NCBI GenBank assembly: GCA_027073495.1
Contig: JALSVQ010000164.1
Coordinates: 1 to 64,000, forward strand
Source: Flavobacteriaceae bacterium
GTDB lineage: Bacteria; Bacteroidota; Bacteroidia; Flavobacteriales; Flavobacteriaceae
Direction: 5' to 3'
Length of the DNA: 64,000 nt
Under the pieces are notes generated by a model. The model did not search any database, was not told the origin of the DNA, and was given only the letters and a program-made list of their open reading frames with translations. Shown here piece by piece: positions 18,090 through 28,162 of the stretch (position 1 is its first letter; every line of letters begins with the position of its first letter). Position numbers and translations under genes: made by a program.

Positions 18090-19562
18090 TTAATAAGCCT
18101 TAGCAAATAGCACACGCTGTTTTGAAGGAGCGCCTGTAAGCACACAGTTTCCAGCTTCTTCTTTACTATCTAATGCAATACAACGTATGGTTGCTTTGGT
18201 TAATTCCTTTATTTTATGCTCTGTCTCTACTGTGCCATCCCAATGTGCGGCAATAAAACCTCCTTTTTCTTCGAGAACGGTTTTAAATTCTTCAAAAGAA
18301 TTGACTTCGGTAATATGTGTATCTCTAAATGATAATGCTTTATTATACAGCGTATTTTGTATTTCTTCTAATAGATCAGTAATAGTTTCCACAAGATTAT
18401 CTTGCTGCACTATTTCTTTGCTAAGGGTATCTCTACGTGCTAATTCTACAGTGCCATTTTCAATATCACGAGGTCCAATAGCAATACGTAAAGGAACACC
18501 TTTGAGTTCGTATTCTGCAAATTTCCATCCTGGTTTATGAGTAGTTCTATGGTCAAATTTAACCGAAACACCATTTGCTCGAAGTGCTTTGATAATAGGA
18601 TCTACTTTTTCAGTGATTAAATCTAATTGTTCATCATTTCTAAATATAGGAACTATAACAACTTGTATTGGTGCCAATTTAGGAGGAAGAACTAAACCAT
18701 TATCATCTGAATGTGTCATAATTAAAGCGCCAATCAAACGTGTAGTTACACCCCAAGAAGTAGCCCAAACATTTTCTTGTTTTCCTTCTTTATTGGTAAA
18801 TTTCACATCAAATGCTTTAGAAAAACTCTGTCCTAAAAAATGAGAAGTCCCTGCTTGCAATGCTTTACCATCTTGCATTAAAGCTTCTATAGTAAACGTT
18901 TCTAATGCTCCTGCAAAACGTTCATTTGCTGTTTTTCTTCCTTTAATAACAGGCATTGCCATAAAATTTTGAGCAAAAGTTGTATACACTTGATGCATTT
19001 GCTCAGCTTCTGCCAATGCTTCTGCTTTGGTAGCGTGTGCAGTATGGCCTTCTTGCCATAAAAACTCAGCTGTACGTAAGAATAAACGTGTGCGCATTTC
19101 CCAACGTACTACATTTGCCCATTGGTTAATAAGTAATGGCAAATCACGATACGATTCAATCCATCGTTTGTAGGTATCCCAAATAATAGTTTCAGAAGTA
19201 GGACGTACGATAAGCTCTTCATCAAGTTTTGCTGCAGGATCGACAATAACCTTTCCATCAGCATCATTTTTAAGACGATAGTGTGTAACAACTGCACATT
19301 CTTTTGCAAAGCCATCAACATGGCTAGCTTCTTTAGAAAAGTATGATTTGGGTATAAATAAAGGAAAATAAGCATTTTCATGCCCTGTTTCTTTAAACAT
19401 TTTGTCTAATTCTGCTTGCATTTTTTCCCATATCGCATAACCGTAAGGTTTGATAACCATCATTCCACGAACGCCAGAATTTTCGGCGAGGTCTGCTTTT
19501 ACTACTAATTCATTGTACCACTTAGAATAATCTGTGGCTCTTGATGTAAGTTTTTTACTCAT
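18090..19562 (-). CDS. proS: Prolyl-tRNA synthetase, archaeal/eukaryotic type (ProS type 3)
   Basis: The 490-residue enzyme charges tRNA-Pro. It is the shorter type 3 form without the bacterial INS editing domain: the N-terminus leads into [18 protein letters not shown] (motif 1 region), followed by [10 protein letters not shown], the motif 2 region [27 protein letters not shown], the motif 3 region [27 protein letters not shown], an anticodon-binding domain ([10 protein letters not shown]...) and a C-terminal zinc-type domain ending in Tyr (VLFAKAY). This form is usual in Bacteroidetes. It is divergent from the lipoprotein gene at 19661. Several plus-strand ORFs across it are only antisense shadows. 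Confidence 0.97.
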   Translation of the reverse strand: MSKKLTSRATDYSKWYNELVVKADLAENSGVRGMMVIKPYGYAIWEKMQAELDKMFKETGHENAYFPLFIPKSYFSKEASHVDGFAKECAVVTHYRLKNDADGKVIVDPAAKLDEELIVRPTSETIIWDTYKRWIESYRDLPLLINQWANVVRWEMRTRLFLRTAEFLWQEGHTAHATKAEALAEAEQMHQVYTTFAQNFMAMPVIKGRKTANERFAGALETFTIEALMQDGKALQAGTSHFLGQSFSKAFDVKFTNKEGKQENVWATSWGVTTRLIGALIMTHSDDNGLVLPPKLAPIQVVIVPIFRNDEQLDLITEKVDPIIKALRANGVSVKFDHRTTHKPGWKFAEYELKGVPLRIAIGPRDIENGTVELARRDTLSKEIVQQDNLVETITDLLEEIQNTLYNKALSFRDTHITEVNSFEEFKTVLEEKGGFIAAHWDGTVETEHKIKELTKATIRCIALDSKEEAGNCVLTGAPSKQRVLFAKAY

Positions 19563-19660
19563 TATTAATGTTTTGGCACAAAATTTGTGTTAATATTTTA
19601 AAAAAAGATACTACAAAACTAAGTATTTTTTATAAATTAGTACCTTAAATTGAAGAAGAA

Positions 19661-20668
19661 ATGAAAACAAATCCACTTTACCACCGTTACAGCTACTTGC
19701 TAAGCGCATTAGCTTTAGTTTTATTTTTGGCATCTTGTAATGCTACAAAACGCACCACAGCAGAAAAAGATGGCATTTATGCTTCTTCAAAAGTTGCTAA
19801 GCAAGATAAAGAATCACAAGAAGCAGCCAAGTATTTTCAAGAGCAATCAGCTTATATCAATGAAGCTTTAGGAACAGAAGAAGATACCGAAACAGAAGAA
19901 GATGCTATTGAGACCGTTGTAGTTAAAGCTGATGAAAGTGATAATGAAGTAGCAAATAATAGTAATGTGACTATCATTAATAATTACAATACGCCAGTTC
20001 GCCACAGTTCTTTTTGGGATGATTACTATTACCCACGTACAAGTTTTATAAGTATTTCTTTATTCCCACGTTGGAGACACCGTTATAATTGGTATGCTCC
20101 TGGATATTATAGTTCGTATTATTATGATGACTATTACTATGGTTATCAACCGTATTATCGCCATCATCATTGGTGGAATAATCATTATGCGCCTTATTAT
20201 GGAGGTTATGGTTACTATAATGACTATGGCTACAATAGTAATCCTTATTATGGAAACCACTATAATAATAACCCGTATTATGGTAGAAACCGTGCTGCTG
20301 TTAATCGTGGAAGACGTAGTAGTCACGCACGTTCATCAGGGATAACACTTTCTGGTAGAAGGGCTAATACAGGTGTTAGACCAACACGCACGCCACGAAC
20401 GACAACACGCCCAAGAGGTTCTGGAGTAGTGCGTCCAAGAACGACAACACGTCCACGTACTTCAGGAACAATACGTCCAAGAACAACAACGCGCCCACGT
20501 ACTTCAGGAACAATACGTCCAAGAACGACAACGCGCCCACGTACTTCAGGAACAATACGTCCAAGAACAACAACGCGTACTCGTACACATTCGAGAAGTA
20601 CAAGAAGTAGTGGTTCTTCATCACGAAGTTCAAGTTCTTCATCACATTCAAGAGGAGGAAGACGTTAA
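19661..20668 (+). CDS. Hypothetical lipoprotein with Tyr-rich and Arg/Thr/Pro-rich repeat regions
   Basis: The 335-residue protein has a lipobox SC near residue 26 (FLASC), an acidic stretch (EDTETEEDAIETVVVK), then a Tyr/His/Asn-rich region (about 120-215; many YY and NY pairs) and a basic C-terminus made of a 14-residue repeat RPRTTTRPRTSGTI in about four copies, ending in a Ser/Arg tail. Such lipoproteins are common in Flavobacteriaceae and often annotated vitellogenin-II-like or hypothetical. The highly positive tail of a lipoprotein facing the periplasm could bind an acidic envelope polymer; that is inference. The gene precedes a barrel protein by 27 bases and is probably co-transcribed with it. 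The repeat is present in DNA as well (see 20432-20590). Confidence 0.8.
   Translation: MKTNPLYHRYSYLLSALALVLFLASCNATKRTTAEKDGIYASSKVAKQDKESQEAAKYFQEQSAYINEALGTEEDTETEEDAIETVVVKADESDNEVANNSNVTIINNYNTPVRHSSFWDDYYYPRTSFISISLFPRWRHRYNWYAPGYYSSYYYDDYYYGYQPYYRHHHWWNNHYAPYYGGYGYYNDYGYNSNPYYGNHYNNNPYYGRNRAAVNRGRRSSHARSSGITLSGRRANTGVRPTRTPRTTTRPRGSGVVRPRTTTRPRTSGTIRPRTTTRPRTSGTIRPRTTTRPRTSGTIRPRTTTRTRTHSRSTRSSGSSSRSSSSSSHSRGGRR
20432..20590 (+). repeat. 42-bp in-frame tandem repeat
   Basis: The unit encodes RPRTTTRPRTSGTI and is repeated at 20432-20473, 20474-20515 and 20516-20557, followed by a partial copy to about 20590; a diverged copy precedes it (RPRGSGVV). The near-identity at DNA level points to recent expansion. 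Copy number can change without shifting the frame. Confidence 0.85.
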
Positions 20669-20695
20669 AATTAGGTTTATTTAAAACAAAACAAA

Positions 20696-22210
20696 ATGAA
20701 TAATAAGATAGTAGTACTAGCATTTATGATGTTTAATATAGTTAATAATGCCCAACAAATGACTGATGTCATTCGGATATCAGACACAAAAATTAATGGA
20801 ACAGCACGTTATACAGCTATGGGAGGTGCTTTTGGAGCATTAGGTGGTGATATATCTGCTGTAGCAATAAATCCTGCAAGTTCTGCAGTATTTAATGCTT
20901 CTTATGCCACAGGAACAATTGGTATTACGAATAAAAAAATCAATTCGAGTTATTTTACGCATAAGGAAGATAATATTTCTAATCCTTTTGATTTGGATCA
21001 ATTGGGAGTAGTACTTGCTTTTGATAACAAAGATGATGATTGGTCTCGTACTGCTGTAGTGTTAAATATAAATACAGATAATGCATTCCGTGAAAACTAT
21101 ATGATGGCAGGTCGTAATACACAAGCTAGTGTTATTAATTATTTTAAATCAATAGCAGATGATGCGCATATTCCGCTGAGTTTGGTACGAACACAATCGG
21201 GAGAAACTATTGCTGATTTGTATCAATATCTTGGTGAAAACGAAAGTTATGATGCGCAGCAAGTTTTTTTAGGGTATAATTCGTACTTACTAGATCCTTT
21301 AGATGCTACTGATGCTAATAATACAACTTATATTCCTGCAGATAATTATATGAGTTCTGATCAAAAAATGTTTATAACAAGTACAGGTACTAATAGTAAA
21401 TTTACAATGAATTTTGGAGCTGCTTATAAGAAGAAAACTTATTTAGGAGCTTCTGTTCACGTTTTATCTTATGAATATAAGCAAGAAGCTAAATATACTG
21501 AAAGTGGAGTAGGAGCAAGTACTATTAAATCAGTTCAATTTGATAATAAACTGACTACAAAAGGTGAGGGTATTTCCTTTTCTTTAGGTGTTATTCAACG
21601 TTTTACAGACTATATACGTATTGGTTTGACTTACGATTCGCCTAAATACTATACTATTAGCGATGAATTGGTTCAAAGTTTGGAAACTGTACGTAATGAT
21701 GGTGGTAATTTGATTACGCAACTAGTTGCCCCTGAGATAACAAATGTTTATCTTGATTATAAATTGATTGTACCTAGTAAAATGAGAGCTAGTGCAGCAC
21801 TTGTTGTGGGACAACAAGGTTTGATAAGTGCAGACTATAGTTACCAAAATAAAGCAAATATCATCATGAAACCAAAAGCTGATTTTGAAACAGTAAATCA
21901 AGATATTAAAACAAATCTTAGAGCAGTAAGCACTTTCAAACTAGGAACAGAATGGCGTCTTGGTTTAATGAGTGTGCGTGCAGGTTATACTTTGGAGCAA
22001 AGTCCTTATAAAAACTTGGCTGTACGCGGTGATTTAATCTCATATAGTGCAGGTTTGGGCTATCGTTTTGAAGGAATAACTATTGATGTAGCTTACAAAA
22101 ACAGTTCGTATAACGATTCACATCAATTTTTTAGTACAGGTTTGACCAATGCAGCGCTATTGTCACGCACAAATAATCAGTTTTTACTTACGGCTAAGTT
22201 TGAATTGTAA
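20696..22210 (+). CDS. Outer-membrane beta-barrel protein, OmpP1/FadL-like
   Basis: The 504-residue protein starts with a signal peptide (MMFNIVNNA-Q) and continues ARYTAMGGAFGALGGDISAVAINPASSAVF, the plug-type signature shared by FadL/TodX-like transporters and PorV-like T9SS barrels, followed by alternating polar/hydrophobic strands to the C-terminal LTAKFEL, whose terminal hydrophobic residue fits the barrel-assembly signal. It should sit in the outer membrane and may transport hydrophobic molecules; the ligand is unknown. It follows the lipoprotein gene by 27 bases. It ends before a strong hairpin terminator at 22225-22252. Confidence 0.8.
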   Translation: MNNKIVVLAFMMFNIVNNAQQMTDVIRISDTKINGTARYTAMGGAFGALGGDISAVAINPASSAVFNASYATGTIGITNKKINSSYFTHKEDNISNPFDLDQLGVVLAFDNKDDDWSRTAVVLNINTDNAFRENYMMAGRNTQASVINYFKSIADDAHIPLSLVRTQSGETIADLYQYLGENESYDAQQVFLGYNSYLLDPLDATDANNTTYIPADNYMSSDQKMFITSTGTNSKFTMNFGAAYKKKTYLGASVHVLSYEYKQEAKYTESGVGASTIKSVQFDNKLTTKGEGISFSLGVIQRFTDYIRIGLTYDSPKYYTISDELVQSLETVRNDGGNLITQLVAPEITNVYLDYKLIVPSKMRASAALVVGQQGLISADYSYQNKANIIMKPKADFETVNQDIKTNLRAVSTFKLGTEWRLGLMSVRAGYTLEQSPYKNLAVRGDLISYSAGLGYRFEGITIDVAYKNSSYNDSHQFFSTGLTNAALLSRTNNQFLLTAKFEL

Positions 22211-22224
22211 CTAATGGATAAAAA

Positions 22225-22252
22225 AAATCACCTTAATTATTTAAGGTGATTT
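22225..22252. terminator. Bidirectional intrinsic terminator
   Basis: A perfect 12-bp stem, AAATCACCTTAA pairing with TTAAGGTGATTT, with a 4-base loop, flanked by A runs on the left and CAAAAAA on the right. It lies between the barrel gene and the convergent small gene at 22264 and should end transcription from both sides. Confidence 0.8.
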
Positions 22253-22263
22253 CAAAAAACGCA

Positions 22264-22434
22264 CTATGCTTTTTGAGCTTTTTTATTTGCTTTACGTTCT
22301 TTATAAATTTCTATCCAAGATCCGAATAACCAATAAGGTACAACGAATGTCAATAGAAATATTAATAACCAAAATCCAATAGTGAAAATAGTTAAAAATA
22401 TAGAGAAACCAACAAATTGATCAAAATCAAACAT
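22264..22434 (-). CDS. Small membrane protein (56 residues)
   Basis: Read on the minus strand from ATG at 22434, this codes for 56 residues: MFDFDQFVGFSIFL, a long hydrophobic segment (IGFWLLIFLLTFVVPYWLFG) and a basic tail ending in KKAQKA. It is a single- or double-pass inner-membrane protein with positive-inside orientation of the C-terminus. It is bounded by a strong terminator on its 3' side and A+T-rich DNA upstream. I recognise no family, but the hydrophobic/basic pattern and the terminator support a real gene. Confidence 0.65.
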   Translation of the reverse strand: MFDFDQFVGFSIFLTIFTIGFWLLIFLLTFVVPYWLFGSWIEIYKERKANKKAQKA

Positions 22435-22569
22435 AATTCTTGTATTTTAGATATATCTCCTGCAAATATAAATGATTATTTGGTGTTTTTATAATTTTTT
22501 ATTGAAAATTATTAACAATTTTCATTAATAAGATTAGGTAAAAGACTAAAATCTGTAATAAGTTTAGAC

Positions 22570-23919
22570 TTACAAAAGTTTATCTAATAAAATAGGTAAT
22601 TTAGGACTCGATGGTCTTGGCGCGCTTGCACTAACTATATTTCCTTTTGGATCTATTAATATAAATGTAGGAATACCTTCGATACCATAGTCTTGTACAA
22701 ATTTTGTTTTCCAATCTTTAGGTGCAAAAAGTTGAATACCTCCCATGTTTTTTTCTTGAATCATGGTTTTCCAAGCTTCATGTGCTTTTTTATCATCTAT
22801 AGATAGGCTAATAAAAGCAATGTTCTTGTTATGATATTTTTCTTCAATCTTTTGTAAAAAAGGAATTTCATGCTTACAAGGTCCACACCAAGTTGCCCAA
22901 ACGTCAATATATACATATTTACCTTTGAGGTCTGCTAAAGATGTTGTTCCGCCTTTATAATTTTCGAAATTTTCAAAAGTAGGTGATGGTTTTCCTGAAG
23001 CTAAATCTTTAAACTTGTTGTATTTTCTAGTAAGTTGATCTTTAAAATCTTGGTCAGTAGCTATAGCCATTATAGCATTATAATCTTGGTCTATATTTTT
23101 GTTTGAAGGGTTAATATCACGTGCTATTTGCTTTAAAAAATAATTGCGTATTACTGCAGATTTCTTTGCTTTGATAAGCGAAATGCCTTTATCATCAGAT
23201 TTGGAAGCTTTACGCATAAAATCCATATCTACTAGCGTTTTGTAGTTGTCTGAAGTTTTAAAAGCAACTTCGTCTTCATAGTTTATTCCATCGAGTGTTT
23301 TTTCTAATGTTTCTCCATTTGCTACTTTACGGTCAAAGAAATAGCCTTGATACGCTAAAAATTTGGCAATAGTAGCAGGTATTAAATAGTTATTATCTAA
23401 AGCAGCTTCTTTTTTGAAAGTTTCAGATACTTTATAAGTGTTCAGTAAATCACTGATTTGTTTTTTCAAAGCTTCAGCTTTTCCTATAATTTCGTTACTA
23501 GGAACTTGAGTAAGTGGTTTTCCATCGAGATTACTTTTTTCTATAAACATATATTTTTTTGCTAAAAAATTACTTTCATCACTTCCTGTATATTTTACTG
23601 TTTCATCAAATGCTTTAGTGTCAAGTGTTACATGAACTTTTGATCCTTTTTTAAGGTACATTGAAGTAGTTTCGTGACCATCTCCAAAGGTATAAAAACC
23701 ATCTTTTGGAATACGTAAAGTATCTGCAAACTCACTATTTTCCATTTTTATACTTTGCTTAAAGTCATCTCCTTTGATGCGTACTTTACTTGTACTGAAA
23801 TTGGTTATTTTTCCAGAAAACAACACATAATCTGCCTTAGTGCTTTTTGTATTATCTTTAATATCACTACAAGATACTAATAGTATTGTAAGCAAGAATA
23901 AACGGATTAGTTTTTTCAT
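22570..23919 (-). CDS. TlpA-family thiol-disulfide oxidoreductase lipoprotein with DUF4369-like N-terminus
   Basis: The 449-residue protein has a lipobox (LLVSC, Cys17) and an N-terminal beta-rich domain typical of bacteroidetal DUF4369-type TlpA proteins (IKMENSEFADTLRIPKDGFYTF). The C-terminal ~140 residues form a thioredoxin-like domain with the redox motif WCGPC in WATWCGPCKHEIPF and a cis-Pro region GIPTFILIDPKGN. It should be anchored in the envelope and reduce or isomerise disulfides of exported proteins, or have a role in cytochrome maturation. It is monocistronic as far as I can see; upstream lies the divergent gene at 24063. Confidence 0.88.
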   Translation of the reverse strand: MKKLIRLFLLTILLVSCSDIKDNTKSTKADYVLFSGKITNFSTSKVRIKGDDFKQSIKMENSEFADTLRIPKDGFYTFGDGHETTSMYLKKGSKVHVTLDTKAFDETVKYTGSDESNFLAKKYMFIEKSNLDGKPLTQVPSNEIIGKAEALKKQISDLLNTYKVSETFKKEAALDNNYLIPATIAKFLAYQGYFFDRKVANGETLEKTLDGINYEDEVAFKTSDNYKTLVDMDFMRKASKSDDKGISLIKAKKSAVIRNYFLKQIARDINPSNKNIDQDYNAIMAIATDQDFKDQLTRKYNKFKDLASGKPSPTFENFENYKGGTTSLADLKGKYVYIDVWATWCGPCKHEIPFLQKIEEKYHNKNIAFISLSIDDKKAHEAWKTMIQEKNMGGIQLFAPKDWKTKFVQDYGIEGIPTFILIDPKGNIVSASAPRPSSPKLPILLDKLL

Positions 23920-24032
23920 AATATAATTGTTATTTTTTAATTAAATTTCTTGCAAAAAAAGTTTTTTAGAATAAATAAGATGTCAAATATTTTAAAAAAA
24001 TAAAACGAGGTTTTAGAATAATATTAATACAT

Positions 24033-24040
24033 TATATTTG
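24033..24040 (+). promoter_or_regulatory. Promoter -7 box for the gene at 24063
   Basis: TATATTTG matches the Bacteroidetes -7 consensus TAnnTTTG and is 22 bases upstream of the start codon; the -33 region (GGTTTTAG) only partly matches TTTG. Confidence 0.5.
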
Positions 24041-24062
24041 CATTTAAAAATTTAACGTTTTT

Positions 24063-24461
24063 ATGAAAAAAGATATTATCATTCCAGCAGTTACAGATAT
24101 TAAGCTTGCATTAGTCCAAGAATACAATGAAGATTTTAAAACTTATGATTGGAATGCTTATTTAATTAATGAAAAAGCTGTTGCCATTGAAATGGTCATC
24201 ATCGTTACTCACGGCTTTTCTAAAAAACAAAAAACAGCAACAATGCGTCATAAAATAGCAAAACTTCCTGCGCATGCTGTTGCTAAAATTGAATTTATTC
24301 AAGAAAATGTTTTAAAACTTAATAATAGCTTTAAAGTTTCTTTTTTCTTAGAAAACAGATTATTTGAAAAGAATTTTTTAATTAAAAAAAATACAATTAA
24401 ACCACACTTTGCAAGTGAACTATCTTTATTTAATGGAAAAAAAGGTTTTGTTTTTGATTAA
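24063..24461 (+). CDS. Conserved hypothetical protein
   Basis: The 132-residue protein has no signal peptide or membrane segment. It contains an N-terminal IPAVTDIKLALVQEYN and a beta-rich middle (WNAYLINEKAVAIEMVIIVTHGF), with a C-terminal half suggesting a small beta-sandwich. I recall similar short proteins in Flavobacteriaceae but no function. It has its own TAnnTTTG promoter 22 bases upstream. Its stop overlaps the stop of the convergent metalloprotease gene by 4 bases, leaving no room for a terminator between them. Confidence 0.75.
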   Translation: MKKDIIIPAVTDIKLALVQEYNEDFKTYDWNAYLINEKAVAIEMVIIVTHGFSKKQKTATMRHKIAKLPAHAVAKIEFIQENVLKLNNSFKVSFFLENRLFEKNFLIKKNTIKPHFASELSLFNGKKGFVFD

Positions 24462-26660
24462 TGTTTGATGAATTTAGTAAAATATTCTCCATTTAAATTA
24501 GTTATTTTAATAACATAAACACCCGAAGCATAATTTTTTAATGGTAATTCTGTGATTACATCATTAATAGGAAAATCTGCTACTATCTGTCCCAGATTAT
24601 TATAAACAATAGCTACTGTTTTTGAAATGTTTTCATTGATTTTAATAGTTATTTTGCCCTTAGCAGGATTGGGATAAATAGCAATGTTTAAAGGGTTGTT
24701 GGTAGCATTAATACTTAATGGATTAGCCGCTATTTTAAAATTTTCATTTGAAATATCAAGGAAAACATTGTCAGAAGCAATAACCATAATTCGAGCTGTC
24801 TCTGTTGTGTCGATATTCGGAACAGTTATGCTTGCAGATCCGTTGTTTGTTGCATTTTCTGCAAGTATTATTGGGTATGTAATGCCTCCATCTATTGAGA
24901 GTAATACATTTACATGTTGGCAGTTTACAGGGGCAATATCAGTTTGAGAAACATCCCAAGTTACTGTTTGATTACTTCCTCCTTGCCAAATAATATTTTG
25001 TTCAGTAGGGTAAGTAACCAAAAATGGGCCAGCTTGATCGGTGATGGTTACCTTCTTATTATCATCAGCAACGCATCCAGCCATATTTGTACTATTATCA
25101 CGTACGGTAACTCTAAAATGCATTATTCTAGCTAACGATGGTAGGCATTGCCAGTTTGATGTTAGTTCATTGGCTACTATTTTATTCATTTTTGGAAAAT
25201 AACGACTTGGGTTTTCTGAGGGATAAAAAGATCTAAAAGTTGGTCCTACAGTATTAGTTGGAGCAGGAGGCATTGGTGCAACTTCTTTATCATATTGTTC
25301 CCATGTAAATGTCAATGGATCTCCATCAGCATCAGCAAATGAAACTGGAGTTAACTTAAAAGGGGTGTTAATAGGAATTGTGTAATCTTCTCCAGCATCA
25401 ATTGTAGGGGGTGTATTAGAACTTGGAATATAACTAGCACAATTATCGGCATAACCTTGGAGATATGTATGTATTTGTTTTAAACTTTTTATGTGATAGT
25501 ACAATTCACTTTTTGAAATAACATTTGGAGCACAAATACCAGCGTATGACATTAGTGTAGAGCCACTACCAGGTTCATAACTACTATCATTTGATCTATT
25601 GCAATCATTATTTTGAGAATGTTTAGCAGCAAATTGATGTCCCATTTCATGCATCACTATTCGTGCATGCTTTTGCATTGCACCATTTGATTTTCTATTA
25701 GATCTTCCTTTACCTTTTTTTTTCAGCTCTACAGACCGATTTAAGAGCTGCAATTCCATCCCAAGGCCCTCTTTCAAAAAGATGTCCGATATCATAATTT
25801 GAAATGCCAATTACTTGGTTGGTATTATTATGATTTTGGTCTATTAAAGTGCCATTATTTGTAAATGGATCTGATGCTTGGTCATAATAAAATAAATCTG
25901 TAGTGTTGTTGATTAACAATAGTCGGACTCCTAAATCATTTTCATAGACCATATTAATAAAATTGACTGTATTGACAACTTTTGAGAGTATAATAGCTTC
26001 ATCAGCTATACTATAAGCTCCTCTATCATTGGTAAATTTCCAAGTTGTAGTAATGGCTAAGCGATATGTTCTTAATTGGCAATCTCCTAAAATTTGAGTA
26101 GTTCGAGATGACATAGTATCTGAAGTTGTTTCTACTGTGTCACAATGCATTGCTTCATTATAAGAGGCTTCATCTTTTTCATTGTAAACGATATATTCTG
26201 TTTTATTTGTAGCAGCTAGCGGTTCAATTATAAAGATGTCGTTATTTGATTTTATGATAGCATGTAAGCCTAAAGAAGTCCAGCTAATTCGTATTTTTTT
26301 ATGATCTTTTGAAACGCCATAAAAAGTGCCGAATTTACTATATTTATTAGCTAATTGCTCTTCCATCATTTGATATCTAATGATTTTGAAACTCGAAAAT
26401 TCATCTTCTGATATAGGAAAAACTAATTCGGTGTCACTTTCGTTCAAATAAATATCTCCTTCAGATTTTGAGGAAAAAAGTACTGTTTTAAAATGTGCAG
26501 TATCTAAAGAAAAGGTAGTTCCTTTTGTAATGTTTTTAGGAATACTAAGTTTTTCTTCCTTCCAATAATTATTATCTTGTTGCGCAATAACAAAGTTTGT
26601 CAACAAAACAAAGAATACTATAAGGTAATTCAATTTGAAAAAACGATTTGAAAATTTCAT
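24458..26660 (-). pseudogene. Secreted zinc metalloprotease with T9SS sorting domain, frameshifted at an A9 run
   Basis: Two overlapping frames make one gene. The first (26660 to 25710) has a signal peptide (FVLLTNFVIA-Q), a propeptide and the front of a reprolysin-like metalloprotease domain, ending ...CRAEKKR. The second (to 24458) continues KGRSNRKSNG and carries the zinc site HEMGHQFAAKH, then a Cys-rich Met-turn region, a PKD/Ig-like domain (DADGDPLTFTWEQYD), a beta-sandwich and a C-terminal type A T9SS sorting domain (YPNPAKGKI ... GVYVIKI ... FIKH). The break is at nine Ts on the plus strand, 25715-25723 (A9 on the coding strand). Eight As give a continuous 733-codon frame. So this is a disrupted gene, an assembly error, or one expressed by slippage. 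Secreted peptidase for protein degradation is the likely role. Confidence 0.85.
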
Positions 26661-26960
26661 AAAAAATAGGTTTAATATCTTGCCGCAATAACGGTTTTTT
26701 AACGAGAAAACAAAATGTAATTATTATGATTATAAGCTAATTTCTATGTTTTATTATAAGCCTTGTTGAAGGAAGATAAATTTATTATAAAATATTTTAG
26801 CATGATTATATTTTGATTTCCAGAAAATGAAATGATTTTTGTAGTAAACTGATAAAAATTAATAGATAGTTTATGATTTTTTAAATCGCTTTTGGTACAT
26901 TTGTGCTTTAAGCGTTTTTTTACGTTAAAAAAAATAATTATAATTTAAAATAAAAGAATT
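26661..26960. other. Intergenic region before kdnA
   Basis: These 300 bases hold no ORF that I believe. Both flanking genes start here, so it should contain two divergent promoters; the one for kdnA is visible at 26896-26903. No hairpin or known RNA element was recognised. Confidence 0.5.
26896..26903 (+). promoter_or_regulatory. Promoter -7 box for kdnA
   Basis: TACATTTG matches TAnnTTTG, 57 bases before the kdnA start; the -33 region reads TTTA about 22 bases upstream. Confidence 0.5.
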
Positions 26961-28154
26961 ATGCCAGGATTTGAATTATTTGGTGATGCAGAGCGCAAAG
27001 AGGTAAATGAAGTATTGGAAACAGGTGTTTTAATGCGTTATGGTTTTGATGGAATGCGCAACAATATATGGAAAGCAAAAGCTATGGAAGCTGAACTTGA
27101 AGACTTACTACAAGTCAACCATGCACAATTAGTGAGTAGTGGTACAGCGGCATTGAATGTAGCATTAGCAGCGCTTGGAGTGGGAGCAGGAGACGAAGTG
27201 ATAATGCCTACTTTTACGTTTGTAGCAAGTTTTGAAAGTATACTTACCGCAGGAGCAACACCTGTTTTGGTTGATATTGATGAGAGTTTAACACTCGATC
27301 CTAAAGCTGTAGCAGCAGCCATAACTCCAAAAACAAAAGTAATTATGCCTGTGCATATGTGTGGTGCTATGGCAGATTTGACAGCGCTAAAAGCATTAGC
27401 TTCAAAACACGATATTTTCTTATTAGAAGATGCATGTCAAGCATTTGCAGGAACGTACAAAGGCGATGCCCTTGGTACAATAGGAGATATTGGTTGTTTT
27501 TCTTTTGATTATGTCAAAACAATAACTTGTGGTGAAGGTGGCGCAGTAGTTACCAATAGTCCTGAGTTAGCAACTTTTTCTGACCATTTCTCCGATCACG
27601 GACATACACATATAGGCACTGATAGAGGAGCAGAAGAACACCCTTTTATAGGTTATAATTACCGTATTTCAGAACTGAATGCAGCTGTAGGATTAGCGCA
27701 AATACGTCGTACAGAAGAGTTTTTAACAATTCAAAAAAGAAATAAAAAAATACTCAAAGACGCTTTGGCTACAATACCAGAAGTGCGCTTTAGAATTTTG
27801 CCAGATGAAGCAGGAGATTCAGCTACATTTTTATCATTTTTTATGCCTTCATTAGCGTTGGCACGTATGACAGTACAAGCTTTTAAAGAATATGGAATTG
27901 ATGCCAATTGGCATTATTATGACAATAGCTGGCATTACATTCGTGCTTGGGAACACTTTGTAAACCAACGCACATTAGGTCCTTTGTCACAAGAAGTAAA
28001 ATCAGGTTTAGAATACTTAAAAACTGCAGAATTCAAACAATCTGACGATGTAATCGGAAGAAATATCTCGTGTTTGATAAAACTTTCTTGGTCAGCAGAA
28101 GAAGTAAAAGCACGCGCTGAAAAAATGGTAGCAGCTATTCAAAGTGTTTTATAA
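26961..28154 (+). CDS. kdnA: 8-amino-3,8-dideoxy-manno-octulosonate (Kdo8N) transaminase
   Basis: The 397-residue DegT/DnrJ-family PLP aminotransferase carries the family motifs SSGTAALNVALAALGVGAGDEV, LLEDACQAF (Asp157 contacts the PLP ring nitrogen) and FSFDYVKTITCGEGG, with Lys186 as Schiff-base lysine. The Tyr-Val-Lys-Thr-Ile-Thr variant and the N-terminus MPGFELFGDAERKEV, with no long extension, match what I know of KdnA, which with KdnB converts Kdo to 8-amino-8-deoxy-Kdo for the lipopolysaccharide inner core. KdnB, the partner oxidase, is encoded at 52031, about 24 kb away, instead of next to it as in Shewanella. kdnA starts a run with menD, a CvfB-like gene and menB; the gap to menD is 8 bases. 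Confidence 0.82.
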   Translation: MPGFELFGDAERKEVNEVLETGVLMRYGFDGMRNNIWKAKAMEAELEDLLQVNHAQLVSSGTAALNVALAALGVGAGDEVIMPTFTFVASFESILTAGATPVLVDIDESLTLDPKAVAAAITPKTKVIMPVHMCGAMADLTALKALASKHDIFLLEDACQAFAGTYKGDALGTIGDIGCFSFDYVKTITCGEGGAVVTNSPELATFSDHFSDHGHTHIGTDRGAEEHPFIGYNYRISELNAAVGLAQIRRTEEFLTIQKRNKKILKDALATIPEVRFRILPDEAGDSATFLSFFMPSLALARMTVQAFKEYGIDANWHYYDNSWHYIRAWEHFVNQRTLGPLSQEVKSGLEYLKTAEFKQSDDVIGRNISCLIKLSWSAEEVKARAEKMVAAIQSVL

Positions 28155-28162
28155 AATAATAC

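Noticed and set aside
20060..20345. Ile-rich ORFs on both strands inside the Tyr-rich lipoprotein
   Set aside because: They are low-complexity shadows of the TAT/ATT-rich Tyr region of the lipoprotein; neither has a start context or normal composition.
20432..20590. CRISPR-like spaced repeats
   Set aside because: The repeats are contiguous with no spacers and code in frame for the lipoprotein tail.
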